The position numbers were made by a program, and so were the translations under genes. From assembly GCF_013114545.1 (NCBI RefSeq), contig NZ_VTXI01000016.1, positions 94,352-158,351 of the forward strand: a stretch of DNA of 64,000 nt, written 5' to 3'. Shown one piece after another: positions 16,813 to 25,718 of this stretch (its first letter is position 1; each line of letters begins with the position of its first letter). The stretch is from Vibrio sp. RE86. GTDB lineage: Bacteria; Pseudomonadota; Gammaproteobacteria; Enterobacterales; Vibrionaceae. The notes under the pieces were generated by a model. It did not search any database. It had not been told where the DNA came from and saw only the letters and a list, made by a program, of their open reading frames with translations.

Positions 16813-17607
16813 TTATTCGCTAAGTGTATATTTTCTGATGATCGTTTTTACCGTTCCATCTTGCTTTAGTTGAATCAGTGAACGATTAAATTGAAGAATG
16901 AAATCATCTTTATAAGGAAAATTCTCTAGTTGTACATTGGTGAAACCCAAGTAACCAAATTCGCTAGAAACTGATTGTCCGCTAGTGAGTTCCCAGTTGC
17001 TTGAAATGTCGCCTTTCTGAACCAACTGCTTTACTTCCCACAACACGGACAGCCTATCGTTAACGTAGCAATCAGTCCGTTGTTTATACAGGTTCAATAT
17101 GTTGGCTCTGTTTCCCTTTGCTGACTCTACACTGATGTCGCCCTGATTGACCGCTTGCCAGAAATCGTCTCCGCCTAAAGCGAATGATTCGTTAACACCG
17201 ATCTTTAGCCCTTTGTATCCCGTAGGCCAGTTAGATAATTCGCGTCCTTCTTCATGGCCTTTATTGCAAAATACGGCCACTTCTTCGGCGAGAATAGGTT
17301 CAGAGTAAGGCGCAATATAGGGGCGCTGATTTGCATAATAATAGGGTGGGAATAGTGCGAACCCTTTGCCGACTTCAAGCATCTTCAGGCCACGTTTCCA
17401 TGGCATTAAAACAATATTCACACGATAGTCGGGCATTTTCTTAAACGCGGCTCTTAAAATGTCAACGTACACGCCTTTGGCTTCACCATCGAGATCATAG
17501 CTATAGGGAGCATAATCGTTATCACCGTAGATGGTAACGGAAGTAGGGGAATGGTAAGCCATGCTTGATGCTGCAAAACAGCTAAGCGCCACGTAAAGCC
17601 ATCTCAA
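16813..17607 (-). CDS. Periplasmic solute-binding protein, family 3 type
   Basis: The 264-residue protein has a short signal peptide (MRWLYVALSCFAASSMA) and the opening VTIYGDNDYAPYSYDLDGEAKG, followed by YVDILRAAFKKM, which matches amino-acid-type (SBP_bac_3) binding proteins. The late block LIQLKQDGTVKTIIRKY is the family's C-terminal signature. No permease or ATPase genes are near, so it is an orphan; such Vibrio proteins may act as sensors or use a transporter elsewhere. The specific ligand is unknown. It lies upstream of the EAL phosphodiesterase on the same strand. Confidence 0.8.
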   Translation of the reverse strand: MRWLYVALSCFAASSMAYHSPTSVTIYGDNDYAPYSYDLDGEAKGVYVDILRAAFKKMPDYRVNIVLMPWKRGLKMLEVGKGFALFPPYYYANQRPYIAPYSEPILAEEVAVFCNKGHEEGRELSNWPTGYKGLKIGVNESFALGGDDFWQAVNQGDISVESAKGNRANILNLYKQRTDCYVNDRLSVLWEVKQLVQKGDISSNWELTSGQSVSSEFGYLGFTNVQLENFPYKDDFILQFNRSLIQLKQDGTVKTIIRKYTLSE

Positions 17608-17715
17608 ACGGAATCACCTTGAAGCAAATGAGTACTTATCGTTAACTTTAGTTTATTTATCACCGCATTGAGATTAGACTCTCATTTTTGTGAGTGAATC
17701 GACCCAAGGTGCGCT

Positions 17716-18153
17716 ATGAGCCAAGAATATGAACAAGGCGAAGAAATAGAGATCGAAGCAATTGGTATTGAGGTATCAGTACAACCAATTGAACTCTATA
17801 AAGTGTTTAAAATCGCTAATTTGGTTGGCGGCGGTGGTGAAGCCAAACACATCATTTCGGAAGGGTACGTGGCCGTCAATGGTGAATTAGAAACACGTAA
17901 GCGCCGCAAAATGTATGACGGTGACTTTTTCGAATTTAACCAAGAATATTACGTTGTCGTGTGTGATGCACCGGTTATCGAACCTGAAGAAAAAGTAACT
18001 AAGCCAGCAGCGCCAACACCGAAGAAACAGAAGAAAGCATCCAAGCCTAAGCCTTCCTCTAAGTCGAAAAAAACCAAAACGAATGACAAAGAGCAAAACA
18101 AACCGAAACCCCAGAAAAATAGTAATGGGCGAGGCTCGATAGATTTCTTTTAA
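17716..18153 (+). CDS. S4-domain RNA-binding protein (YbcJ-like) with basic tail
   Basis: The 145-residue protein has an S4/S4_2-type RNA-binding domain at about 24-80 (IELYKVFKIANLVGGGGEAK, then IISEGYVAVNG), as in E. coli YbcJ. Unlike YbcJ (about 70 residues), it continues with a low-complexity Lys/Pro/Ser tail (about 95-140; KKQKKASKPKPSSKSKK), probably disordered and nucleic-acid binding. Cytoplasmic. A Shine-Dalgarno AAGG lies about ten bases before ATG. It is a single-gene unit with its own terminator. Confidence 0.85.
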   Translation: MSQEYEQGEEIEIEAIGIEVSVQPIELYKVFKIANLVGGGGEAKHIISEGYVAVNGELETRKRRKMYDGDFFEFNQEYYVVVCDAPVIEPEEKVTKPAAPTPKKQKKASKPKPSSKSKKTKTNDKEQNKPKPQKNSNGRGSIDFF

Positions 18154-18162
18154 ATGAGTGAC

Positions 18163-18190
18163 AAAAGGGAAGCGTTGGCTTCCCTTTTTT
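18163..18190 (+). terminator. Terminator of the S4-domain gene
   Basis: An 11-bp perfect stem (AAAAGGGAAGC / GCTTCCCTTTT, 18163-18173 with 18178-18188), loop GTTG, with a following T run. Confidence 0.9.
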
Positions 18191-18266
18191 ACATCTGCGA
18201 TAAAGACTTACAACTTTTTGAAGAATGTAAAAAACGTAAATAGCGGATGACATGGTTACAAATCTA

Positions 18267-18285
18267 AATGATAATGCATTGCATT
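18267..18285. promoter_or_regulatory. Fur box upstream of vctP
   Basis: AATGATAATGCATTGCATT matches the 19-bp Fur consensus at about 14 of 18 specified positions, with the left half perfect. It lies 21 bases before the vctP start, ahead of the Shine-Dalgarno GGAG (18295-18298), so it would occupy the promoter/start region. Confidence 0.75.
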
Positions 18286-18305
18286 TGTAATTATGGAGTC
18301 TAACA

Positions 18306-19217
18306 ATGAAAATGACAGCAGTTGCGCTAGCGACAACATTATTCGCCTTTGGTGCTCACGCGAAAATGGTAGAAATAGAACACGCACAGGGAACAACGAA
18401 ACTAGAATCTAACCCAGAGCGTGTGGTCGTTATTGGTTTAGGTGCGCTAGATACTGTCAAAGCATTTGGTATTGAGCCAGTTGCGGTTTCAACTGTTAGC
18501 ATGTTCCCTGATTACCTATCTGAATACCGTGACTACAAATTTGTTTCTGCTGGTAGCCTGCATGAACCTGATTTTGAAACCATCTACACGCAAAAACCAG
18601 ATCTGATCATTATTGGTACGCGCGCAGCGGCGAAATACAAAGAGCTGTCTGAAATTGCTCCAACGATCGTGTACGCATCAGATGCTCAAAAAGGTTACTG
18701 GGCAAGCACTCAAGAGCAGTGGCGTAATCTGGGCGAAGTATTCGAGAAGCAAGATTTTGTAGAGAAGAAAATCGAACAGCTTGATAGCGAATTTAAAGCG
18801 ATCAGTAAGAGCAACCAAGATAACAATGTTGATGCACTGACTGTAATGAGTGCTGGTGGCAATATTACGACGTTTGGTACGCAATCTCGCTTCTCTGCGA
18901 TTTACAAAGACTTTGGTTTTAAAGAAGCGGTAGAAGGCATCAAAGAGAGCCGCCACGGTGACCTTGTGTCTTACGAATTCATCCGTGAGAAGAACCCAAG
19001 CACACTACTTATCATCGACAAAGATGTGCTTATTAACAAAGGTAAGCCGAGCACAGTTAAACGTGATTTTGAAAACGACCTTGTAAAAGCGACAGATGCT
19101 TACCAAAACAAGAAAATGGCTTACTTAGACATTAACGCTTGGTACCTATCTATTTCTGGTATGCGTGCAACTGAACAAATGATCTCTGACGTTAAGTCAG
19201 CATCAGCCTTGAACTAG
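18306..19217 (+). CDS. vctP: Periplasmic catechol-siderophore-binding protein VctP
   Basis: The 303-residue protein has a signal peptide (MKMTAVALATTLFAFGAHA) and the periplasmic binding-protein fold of the FatB/CeuE/VctP type: ERVVVIGLGALDTVKAFGIEP, PDLIIIGTRAA and a C-terminal block AWYLSISGMRATEQM. In Vibrio cholerae, VctPDGC imports ferric vibriobactin and enterobactin. Unlike Gram-positive relatives it has no lipobox. It is the first gene of vctPDGC, under a Fur box, and is separated from vctD by a strong hairpin, consistent with higher expression of the binding protein than of the transporter. Confidence 0.88.
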   Translation: MKMTAVALATTLFAFGAHAKMVEIEHAQGTTKLESNPERVVVIGLGALDTVKAFGIEPVAVSTVSMFPDYLSEYRDYKFVSAGSLHEPDFETIYTQKPDLIIIGTRAAAKYKELSEIAPTIVYASDAQKGYWASTQEQWRNLGEVFEKQDFVEKKIEQLDSEFKAISKSNQDNNVDALTVMSAGGNITTFGTQSRFSAIYKDFGFKEAVEGIKESRHGDLVSYEFIREKNPSTLLIIDKDVLINKGKPSTVKRDFENDLVKATDAYQNKKMAYLDINAWYLSISGMRATEQMISDVKSASALN

Positions 19218-19242
19218 ACAAAATATAATAAAAAGAATAAAT

Positions 19243-19274
19243 AAGCCTCAAGCAGACAATGCTTGAGGCTTTTG
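19243..19274 (+). terminator. Intra-operon hairpin / attenuator between vctP and vctD
   Basis: A perfect 12-bp stem AAGCCTCAAGCA / TGCTTGAGGCTT (19243-19254 with 19260-19271) with loop GACAA and a short T run. It looks like a partial intrinsic terminator or a 3'-end stabiliser for the vctP message; the next gene starts 17 bases further on. Confidence 0.75.
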
Positions 19275-19290
19275 TACTAAGAGGCATAGA

Positions 19291-20226
19291 GTGAAAAAAT
19301 TGTTACTGACGTTGATTATTCTGAGTATCGCGTCATTGTTTGTTGGTGTAGGGCAGCTGAGTTTCTCGTCTCTCATTGAAGGGGATGAACCCAGTTGGCA
19401 CCTGATGTACACAAGCCGAATTCCGAGATTAGTTGCTGTATTACTTGCGGGGGCAGGTCTGAGTATTGCTGGCCTTATCATGCAGCAAATTAGCCAAAAC
19501 CGATTTGCATCGCCATCGACATCAGGCACGATTGAATGTGCAATGTTTGGTTATGTTATAAGCTTGGTCCTATTCGGAAGTGAGCAACTTTGGCTTATCT
19601 TTGCTTCTGCAATGGGCGGAACGCTACTGTTCGTTCAATTTATTAATCGTATTCAATTTAAGAACGCCATCTTTGTACCACTCATAGGCATTATCTTTGG
19701 TAATGTCGTTGACTCGTTAGCGACATTCGTTGCTTACAAATATGACGCCTTACAAAACCTATCAAGTTGGACGGTCGCTAATTTCGCCAATTTGTTACAG
19801 GGTGACTACGAGCTACTCTACATCGCGATCCCAGTTGCAATCTTTAGTTATCTATACGCGGCGCGCATTTCTGCGGTCGGTTTAGGTAAAGACTTCGCAA
19901 CTAATTTAGGTTTGAACTATCAACAAGTGCTTATCATTGGTGTGTTGCTCGTTTCTGTTATGTCGGCATCGGTTGTAATGATCGTTGGTATGCTTCCATT
20001 CCTTGGCTTAATTGTTCCTAACTTAGTTAGCCGCTTCTTTGGCGATAACCTAAGAAAAAATATCCCTATCACCGCCATTCTCGGTGCGCTTATCGTACTT
20101 TGCTGCGACCTTGCCGGGCGTTTGATAATTTTCCCTTATGAGATCCCGATTTCAACCATTATCAGCATCTTAGGTGGTTCGGTGTTTATCTTCTTTATTT
20201 TAAAAGGGCAGAAAAATGCAGGATAA
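19291..20226 (+). CDS. vctD: Iron-siderophore ABC permease VctD
   Basis: This 311-residue FecCD/BtuC-type permease has many hydrophobic helices and family blocks such as RIPRLVAVLLAGAGLSIAG and GMLPFLGLIVPNLVSRFFG. GTG start with a Shine-Dalgarno AGAGG at 19280-19284. It overlaps vctG by 11 bases. With VctG it forms the inner-membrane channel for ferric catechol siderophore. Confidence 0.9.
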   Translation: MKKLLLTLIILSIASLFVGVGQLSFSSLIEGDEPSWHLMYTSRIPRLVAVLLAGAGLSIAGLIMQQISQNRFASPSTSGTIECAMFGYVISLVLFGSEQLWLIFASAMGGTLLFVQFINRIQFKNAIFVPLIGIIFGNVVDSLATFVAYKYDALQNLSSWTVANFANLLQGDYELLYIAIPVAIFSYLYAARISAVGLGKDFATNLGLNYQQVLIIGVLLVSVMSASVVMIVGMLPFLGLIVPNLVSRFFGDNLRKNIPITAILGALIVLCCDLAGRLIIFPYEIPISTIISILGGSVFIFFILKGQKNAG

Positions 20227-21166
20227 AACGAAGCTAATTCTGCTTGCCGTCATCGCGGTTGTGTTTGCTGGGCTGTTTATTGGTATTGGCTTAAATGCCG
20301 ATAACTATCAGTACTTCCTATCAAGACGCGTACCAAAAGTGTTGGCGATGGTGATCGCTGGTATTGCGATTGGTCAATCAGCGTTGGTGTTTCAAACCAT
20401 CACACACAACCGGATTCTAACGCCAAGTATTATGGGTTTTGACTCGCTATACATGTTCACACAGGTGTTAGTGGTTGTGATCTTTGGAGGAATGAGTGCG
20501 TTTGCTCTTAATGCCTACTTGAACTTCAGCCTGTCCGTTGTGGTTATGCTCGGTTTCTCCCTGCTATTGTTCAGCTTTTACTTTAGAGGTGAGCGCCAAA
20601 ACCTCATGGTGTTGTTGTTGTTAGGTGTGATTCTTGGTCAGCTGTTTGGAAGCGTTTCATCATTTTTCATTATGCTGCTGGATCCAAACGATTTCGCGTC
20701 AGTTCAAGCAAACATGTTTGCCAGCTTTAACAATGTCAAAGTTGAACTTGTCTACTACTGCGCGCCACTACTTATCGGCATTAGTCTTTTACTGTTTCGC
20801 CTTCATCGCGTGTTAGATGTATTTTGGTTGGATAAAGACAATGCAACCAGCTTAGGTGTTGATGTTAAGCGTGTGACCCTTCAAGTCTTGGTTCTTAGTG
20901 CGGCATTGATTGCTATCTCAACAGCGTTGATTGGCCCAATCATGTTCTTTGGCCTGTTGGTGACTAACCTAGCAAGAGAGATGTTCAAGTCTTTTCACCA
21001 TAATGTATTGCTTGCTGGTGTGTCACTTTTGTCTGTTGCGTCACTTTTAAGTGGACAGTGGATTGTCGAAAACCTATTTGGATTCTCGACGACAATCAGT
21101 GTTGTTATCAACTTCATTGGCGGTATTTACTTCTTAAACATGTTGCTGCGCAACAAAATAGTCTAG
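20216..21166 (+). CDS. vctG: Iron-siderophore ABC permease VctG
   Basis: The 316-residue second FecCD-type permease contains RRVPKVLAMVIAGIAIGQSA near the N-terminus and ALIGPIMFFGLLVTNLAREM late in the chain, the equivalents of the family's ATPase-coupling region. It starts inside the last codons of vctD and is followed after seven bases by vctC, so vctDGC are translated together. Confidence 0.9.
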   Translation: MQDKTKLILLAVIAVVFAGLFIGIGLNADNYQYFLSRRVPKVLAMVIAGIAIGQSALVFQTITHNRILTPSIMGFDSLYMFTQVLVVVIFGGMSAFALNAYLNFSLSVVVMLGFSLLLFSFYFRGERQNLMVLLLLGVILGQLFGSVSSFFIMLLDPNDFASVQANMFASFNNVKVELVYYCAPLLIGISLLLFRLHRVLDVFWLDKDNATSLGVDVKRVTLQVLVLSAALIAISTALIGPIMFFGLLVTNLAREMFKSFHHNVLLAGVSLLSVASLLSGQWIVENLFGFSTTISVVINFIGGIYFLNMLLRNKIV

Positions 21167-21173
21167 GTTCATT

Positions 21174-21929
21174 ATGATTTCGTTAAAAAGTCTGACTAAG
21201 GTATTTGGTCAATCAAAAGTGGTCGACAGCGCGAGCGCAGAGTTTGAGAAAGGGAAGGTGACGTCAATTATCGGCCCAAATGGTGCGGGTAAGAGTACGT
21301 TACTTTCAATGGCAAGCCGCCTAGTAGCAAAAAATGAAGGCGAGGTCTACATCGACTGCAAAGAGCTCAGTGAATGGGACACCAAAGATCTCGCTAAACG
21401 CTTAGCGGTGTTGCGTCAAGCGAACAACATCACGATGCGTTTCACAGTGCGCGAAATGATTGCGTTTGGTCGCTTTCCGTATTCACAAGGTAAGCTGACA
21501 GATGAAGATAATCAGATCATTAATAAGGCAATTGAGTACCTTGATTTGGTTGAGATTCAGAACAAGTATTTGGATGAATTGAGTGGAGGTCAGCGTCAGC
21601 TTTCATTTATTGCTATGGTTATGGCTCAAGATACGGATTATGTTTTCTTAGATGAGCCACTAAACAATCTAGATATTAAACACTCGCTGCAAATCATGCG
21701 AAATGTTGGTCGTCTCGCTCACGAAATGGGTAAAGCGGTGGTGGTTGTGATTCACGACATTAACTTCGCTGCGTGTTACTCAGATACCATCATTGCGCTT
21801 AAAAAAGGCCAGATTGTCGCTCATGGTAAAGTGAGTGAGGTTATTCAAGCTGATGTTTTAGAAAGCATCTACGAGACGCCTTTCAATATTATTGAGGTCG
21901 ATGGCAAACGGATGTGTACTTACTACTAA
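21174..21929 (+). CDS. vctC: Iron-siderophore ABC ATP-binding protein VctC
   Basis: The 251-residue ATPase has Walker A GPNGAGKST (about 34-42), signature LSGGQRQLSF (about 136-145), Walker B YVFLDEPLNNLD and a switch histidine in VIHDINFA. It completes the VctPDGC importer. It ends 62 bases before the convergent yqhD gene, with a terminator between them. Confidence 0.92.
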   Translation: MISLKSLTKVFGQSKVVDSASAEFEKGKVTSIIGPNGAGKSTLLSMASRLVAKNEGEVYIDCKELSEWDTKDLAKRLAVLRQANNITMRFTVREMIAFGRFPYSQGKLTDEDNQIINKAIEYLDLVEIQNKYLDELSGGQRQLSFIAMVMAQDTDYVFLDEPLNNLDIKHSLQIMRNVGRLAHEMGKAVVVVIHDINFAACYSDTIIALKKGQIVAHGKVSEVIQADVLESIYETPFNIIEVDGKRMCTYY

Positions 21930-21936
21930 GCAAAAC

Positions 21937-21967
21937 AACAAACCCCATATTGCATGGGGCTTGTTTC
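21937..21967. terminator. Terminator between vctC and yqhD
   Basis: Stem built on CCCCAT / ATGGGG (21943-21948 with 21954-21959), extended by imperfect ACAA / TTGT arms, with a T-rich tail on the plus strand. It lies between convergent genes. Confidence 0.75.
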
Positions 21968-21990
21968 GTTTTGTGCAGAAGAACCAGAGC

Positions 21991-23139
21991 TTAAGAGATC
22001 GCTAGCTCAAGGATCTTACGGCTTTGCTCTAGACTAATTGCTTGATGCTCACCTAGAGCAACCATACCGTGTTGTTCTAGTTGATTCACAACTGCGTCTA
22101 CCGCTTCGGCTTTGCTCGTCTCGTACTCGTCAAACTTAGTTGATACACCTAAAGAGTTGTAGAATTCTTCGATAGCAACAATAGTCTCTTCAGCAAGTGT
22201 TGCTGACTCAGCTAAACCAAATACGTTTTTGCCCATTTGCTCAAGTTTCGCTTTCTTCGTTTCGAACTGATTACGAAGCAGTGATGGTTGAACGATCGCA
22301 AGTGAGCGTGCATGGTCTACGCCCCATAACGCTGTGAACTCGTGACCAATCATGTGTGTTGCCCAGTCATGAGGAACACCAGAACCGATCAAACCGTTCA
22401 GTGCTTGGTTTGCGTTCCACATCAGGTTAGCGCGCCACGCATCATTGTCGCGTTGTTCAAATTGTTCACCTAGCGTTTTAAGGTTTTTCAGTAGCGCTTC
22501 TGCGTAGCCGTCTTGCACCATCGCACCATGCTCAAACGTCAGGTATTGCTCACAAACGTGTACCCAAGCATCCACAACACCGTTAATTAGCTGACGCTCT
22601 GGCAGTGTTTTCATTACATCCGGGTCCATCACTGCGAATTTTGGTTGAACGTGAGGAGTCATGAACGGAAGTTTGTCGTGAGTCTCTGCTTTAGTAATAA
22701 CAGCACCCATGTTTGATTCAGAACCCGTCGCAGGTAGGGTTAGAATTGCGCCCAGAGGCACGGCAGACGTTACTTGATGCTTACCAACCATGATGTCCCA
22801 ACCGTCACCGTCATAGTGTGCAGCAGCTGCGACATATTTAGAACCGTCGATAACCGAACCACCACCAACAGCAAGGATAAAGTCGATCGATTGTTCTTTT
22901 ACGATAGCGACGGCTTTATCTAGCGTTTCTTTAGTTGGGTTAGGCTCAACACCTGAAAACTCAACCCAAGAGTGGTTGCTAAGTGCGTCTTTAACTTGGT
23001 CGTAAACGCCATTCTTCTTGATTGAACCACCGCCGTAGATAACAAGCACTTTTTGATCAGCTGCGATGACTGAAGCGATGCTTTGAATTTGGCCTTGTCC
23101 GAAGTTAATTTGTGTAGGGTTTAAATAAGTGAATTGCAT
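21991..23139 (-). CDS. yqhD: NADPH-dependent aldehyde reductase YqhD (iron-containing alcohol dehydrogenase)
   Basis: The protein of about 382 residues starts MQFTYLNPTQINFGQGQI, matching E. coli YqhD. It has the YGGGSIKKNGV nucleotide-binding motif and GGGSVIDGSK, and iron ligands expected in DAWVHVCEQ and ATHMIGHEFTAL / DHARSLAIV. The enzyme reduces reactive short-chain aldehydes with NADPH. The open frame extends 32 codons upstream to 23235, but AGAGG lies about ten bases before the ATG at 23139, and that start agrees with the family. The divergent gene is its AraC-type regulator YqhC, as in E. coli. Confidence 0.92.
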   Translation of the reverse strand: MQFTYLNPTQINFGQGQIQSIASVIAADQKVLVIYGGGSIKKNGVYDQVKDALSNHSWVEFSGVEPNPTKETLDKAVAIVKEQSIDFILAVGGGSVIDGSKYVAAAAHYDGDGWDIMVGKHQVTSAVPLGAILTLPATGSESNMGAVITKAETHDKLPFMTPHVQPKFAVMDPDVMKTLPERQLINGVVDAWVHVCEQYLTFEHGAMVQDGYAEALLKNLKTLGEQFEQRDNDAWRANLMWNANQALNGLIGSGVPHDWATHMIGHEFTALWGVDHARSLAIVQPSLLRNQFETKKAKLEQMGKNVFGLAESATLAEETIVAIEEFYNSLGVSTKFDEYETSKAEAVDAVVNQLEQHGMVALGEHQAISLEQSRKILELAIS

Positions 23140-23276
23140 AATATGTGAGCCTCTTGCTTCCAGTTGGAATTTGTTTTCGTTGTTAATGTGCATATTAGTA
23201 TTGACATTGGTACTAATAAAGGTCAATTTCTCCATATCTTTTGCCTATTTCTACAGATGTGTATTTTGGGGTTTCT

Positions 23277-24161
23277 ATGTCCTTAGCTCAGTTAATGCAG
23301 CAATACGTCAATTTAAAAGATTTGAGTGACCTTGAAGGCATCACAAAAACAGCCATCAATGGCGTCTATTTTTATCGAAGTAGCGAAGGTAATAGTCGTC
23401 AACCATTCGTTTATCAATCTGGTGTGATTGTCTTAGGGCAGGGTTACAAGAATATTTATCTCGGAAATGAGCCAGTACGCTATGGCCCTGATGATTATCT
23501 CGTGGTCGGTGTCCCTATGCCTTTGGAATGTGAAGCATTTGTCGAAAACGGTGAACCTCTACTTGGTTTAAGTATTGATATTGACCCTCAGCTGTTACAT
23601 CGCTTGGTCAATAAGCTAGAAACGATGAACTGCTATAAACCGTGTTCAGATGCATCCACGAGCTCGGGGCTAAAGTCTGTTTCGATGGATGAAGGAATGT
23701 TGGATGTCTGCAAACGACTGATGCAAGCTCTGTGCAATCCTGTTGAAAGTATCATTTTGGCTGACAGTTTAATGGAAGAATTGGCGTTTAGAGCTTTGAT
23801 GAGTCAGGAAGGACATGTGCTATTTGATTTAGCGAGGCACGAAGGCCACTACGCAAGAGTTGCCAAAGCTCTCGACTATTTACATAAAAACTATAAGCAA
23901 TCAGTCACGGTACAAGTACTCGCTGACCAAGCGAATATGAGTATTTCCGCGTTTCACCAAGCTTTCCGTGGCGTCACCCTCGAATCTCCCATTCAGTATA
24001 TTAAGAAGGTAAGGCTCAACAAAGCCAAAGAGCTTATTCAACTTGAAGGGGTTAAAGTTGGTGATGCCGCTCGCCTCGTCGGGTACAACAGCACTTCTCA
24101 GTTTTCACGCGAATACAAACGTCATTTCAATGAAACACCAAAGGCTAAGGCGATGATCTAA
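23277..24161 (+). CDS. yqhC: AraC-family regulator YqhC
   Basis: About 294 residues: an N-terminal AraC_N sensing domain (about 20-190, with GVIVLGQGYKNIYLG) and a C-terminal double helix-turn-helix (about 195-290), ending in AARLVGYNSTSQFSREYKRHF. In E. coli, YqhC activates yqhD in response to aldehydes; the divergent yqhD here supports the same role. The frame can be extended to a TTG at 23241, but the ATG at 23277 is preceded by GGGG at a good distance. Confidence 0.88.
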   Translation: MSLAQLMQQYVNLKDLSDLEGITKTAINGVYFYRSSEGNSRQPFVYQSGVIVLGQGYKNIYLGNEPVRYGPDDYLVVGVPMPLECEAFVENGEPLLGLSIDIDPQLLHRLVNKLETMNCYKPCSDASTSSGLKSVSMDEGMLDVCKRLMQALCNPVESIILADSLMEELAFRALMSQEGHVLFDLARHEGHYARVAKALDYLHKNYKQSVTVQVLADQANMSISAFHQAFRGVTLESPIQYIKKVRLNKAKELIQLEGVKVGDAARLVGYNSTSQFSREYKRHFNETPKAKAMI

Positions 24162-24243
24162 CCCGCTTAGATAAAAGAGGAAATTAGGTTTTACAAATTT
24201 GCAGTGTTTTTTGAAATTGTTTTGCGCAATACTATTACATAAA

Positions 24244-24330
24244 GAGAATCATTCTCGCTTTCCCTATAGGAGATCTAGTCAATCTTCTACCATAAGCCTC
24301 TTCACTATTTGGTGAAGAGGCTTATTTCTA
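24244..24330 (+). ncRNA. Candidate Fur-controlled small RNA between yqhC and glgC
   Basis: The perfect 13-bp palindrome GAGAATCATTCTC (24244-24256) is a good Fur-box core. Just upstream lie possible promoter elements (TTGAAA at 24211, TACTAT at 24230). About 40 bases downstream begins a 14-bp perfect stem ending in TTATTTCTAT. No start codon follows the AGGAG at 24269-24273, so no short protein is evident. Together this looks like a short iron-regulated transcript of about 80-90 bases. The sites are seen; the transcript is inference. The hairpin may alternatively be only the yqhC terminator. Confidence 0.4.
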
Positions 24331-24331
24331 T
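24292..24331 (+). terminator. Terminator of yqhC or of the candidate small RNA
   Basis: 14-bp perfect stem ATAAGCCTCTTCAC / GTGAAGAGGCTTAT (24292-24305 with 24312-24325), loop TATTTG. The T-rich tail is on the plus strand only, so it stops rightward transcription best. Confidence 0.85.
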
Positions 24332-24349
24332 CACGAGTTGTTACGAGCG

Positions 24350-25567
24350 CTAGTCAAATTGATAATTCTCTGGCACAACAACAATACCATTATCGGAAAT
24401 ATGGAATCGTTTCGCGTCTTCTAATCTGTTCAAACCAATTTCTGTGTTCGGTGGGATAGAGACATGTTTATCAATGATGCAATTGATAAGTTTACAGCCT
24501 TCGCCAACTTCGACCTCATCAAACAAGATGCTATCAACAATGGTTGCGCTGTCATGAATCTGGACAGCGGAAGAGATGATTGAGTGCTGAACGGAACCTC
24601 CTGAGTTAACGACGCCATTGGCAATGATAGAGTTAATGAAGATCCCCTCATTACCGGTTGCGGAAGAGACCGTTCGAGCAGGTGGCAATTGTTTCTCGTA
24701 GGTACGAATGCCCCAACTGGGTTGATATAAGTTCATCGGTGGGACGGGTTCGAGAAGATCCATATTTGCTTGATAGAACGAATCTATTGTGCCGACATCG
24801 CGCCAGTAACAATCTTTTGCAACACGACCTCTATCTGAACAGAAGTTGTAAGCATAAACGCCACGTTCGTCAATCAACTTGGGAATAACGTCTTTACCAA
24901 AATCATGCGAGGATAGGGCGTTCTCAGCATCTTCTAACAAGGCTTGGGTGAGAGTTTCTCGCTCAAAAATGTAGATACCCATTGAAACTAGACTTCGGTC
25001 ATCATTGCCTGGCATCGCCTGAGGATCCGATGGCTTTTCAGTAAAGGTTTCAACCATTCCATTCTCAGAAGTCGAGAGGACACCAAACGAACTGGCCTCA
25101 TTGCGAGGTATGTCCATTGATGCAATGGTGAGCTTAGCTTCGTTTTGTATATGATCCTTCAGCATTTCGGCATAGTCCATGCGATAGATATGATCACCAG
25201 ATAGGACAATCACGTGTTTGGCATCACTGCGTTCCAACAGCCATAAGTTATGGTAGATCGCATCCGCAGTGCCCTCATACCATTTACCGCCGCCTCGCAT
25301 TTGTGGCGGAACAACCGTAACAAACTCGCCTAGTTCAGGGTTAAATATTGACCATCCATCACGCAGATGTTTTTGCAAAGAGTGAGATTTGTACTGAGTA
25401 AGCACTAGGATTTTTCGCAATCCAGAATGTAAGCAGTTGGTGAGAGTGAAATCTATGATGCGGTATTTACCACCAAAAGGTACAGCGGGTTTAGCTCGAT
25501 CATCAGTTAGGGGGCTTAATCGGGAACCCATGCCGCCAGCAAGTATTATCGTTAATGTATCTTGCAT
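24350..25567 (-). CDS. glgC: Glucose-1-phosphate adenylyltransferase
   Basis: The 405-residue enzyme has the nucleotidyltransferase start TIILAGGMGSRLSPLT, DRAKPAVPFGGKYRIIDF, the active-site block VLSGDHIYRMDYAEML, the substrate-binding FTEKP and a C-terminal left-handed beta-helix. It makes ADP-glucose for glycogen. The open frame extends four codons upstream to 25579, but GGAG lies six bases before the ATG at 25567. No other glg gene is adjacent; Vibrios often have two glgC copies, so this may be the second one. Confidence 0.93.
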   Translation of the reverse strand: MQDTLTIILAGGMGSRLSPLTDDRAKPAVPFGGKYRIIDFTLTNCLHSGLRKILVLTQYKSHSLQKHLRDGWSIFNPELGEFVTVVPPQMRGGGKWYEGTADAIYHNLWLLERSDAKHVIVLSGDHIYRMDYAEMLKDHIQNEAKLTIASMDIPRNEASSFGVLSTSENGMVETFTEKPSDPQAMPGNDDRSLVSMGIYIFERETLTQALLEDAENALSSHDFGKDVIPKLIDERGVYAYNFCSDRGRVAKDCYWRDVGTIDSFYQANMDLLEPVPPMNLYQPSWGIRTYEKQLPPARTVSSATGNEGIFINSIIANGVVNSGGSVQHSIISSAVQIHDSATIVDSILFDEVEVGEGCKLINCIIDKHVSIPPNTEIGLNRLEDAKRFHISDNGIVVVPENYQFD

Positions 25568-25718
25568 TCTTCTCTCCATGTAAGTGCAATGTAGGGGGAT
25601 AAAGAAGGAACTACAAGATTTGAGCCATGAAATACGGTAAGTAAAAACAGAGGGTTATACTGATAAGTTTCAGGTTATGTCGTGCTTTGGTGCAGCGCTA
25701 AGTGCAACTGCACCAATA

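Noticed and set aside
25687..25716. Terminator between the Cache-GGDEF gene and glgC
   Set aside because: The 9-bp palindrome has a 12-base loop and no T run on the minus strand; not convincing as an intrinsic terminator.
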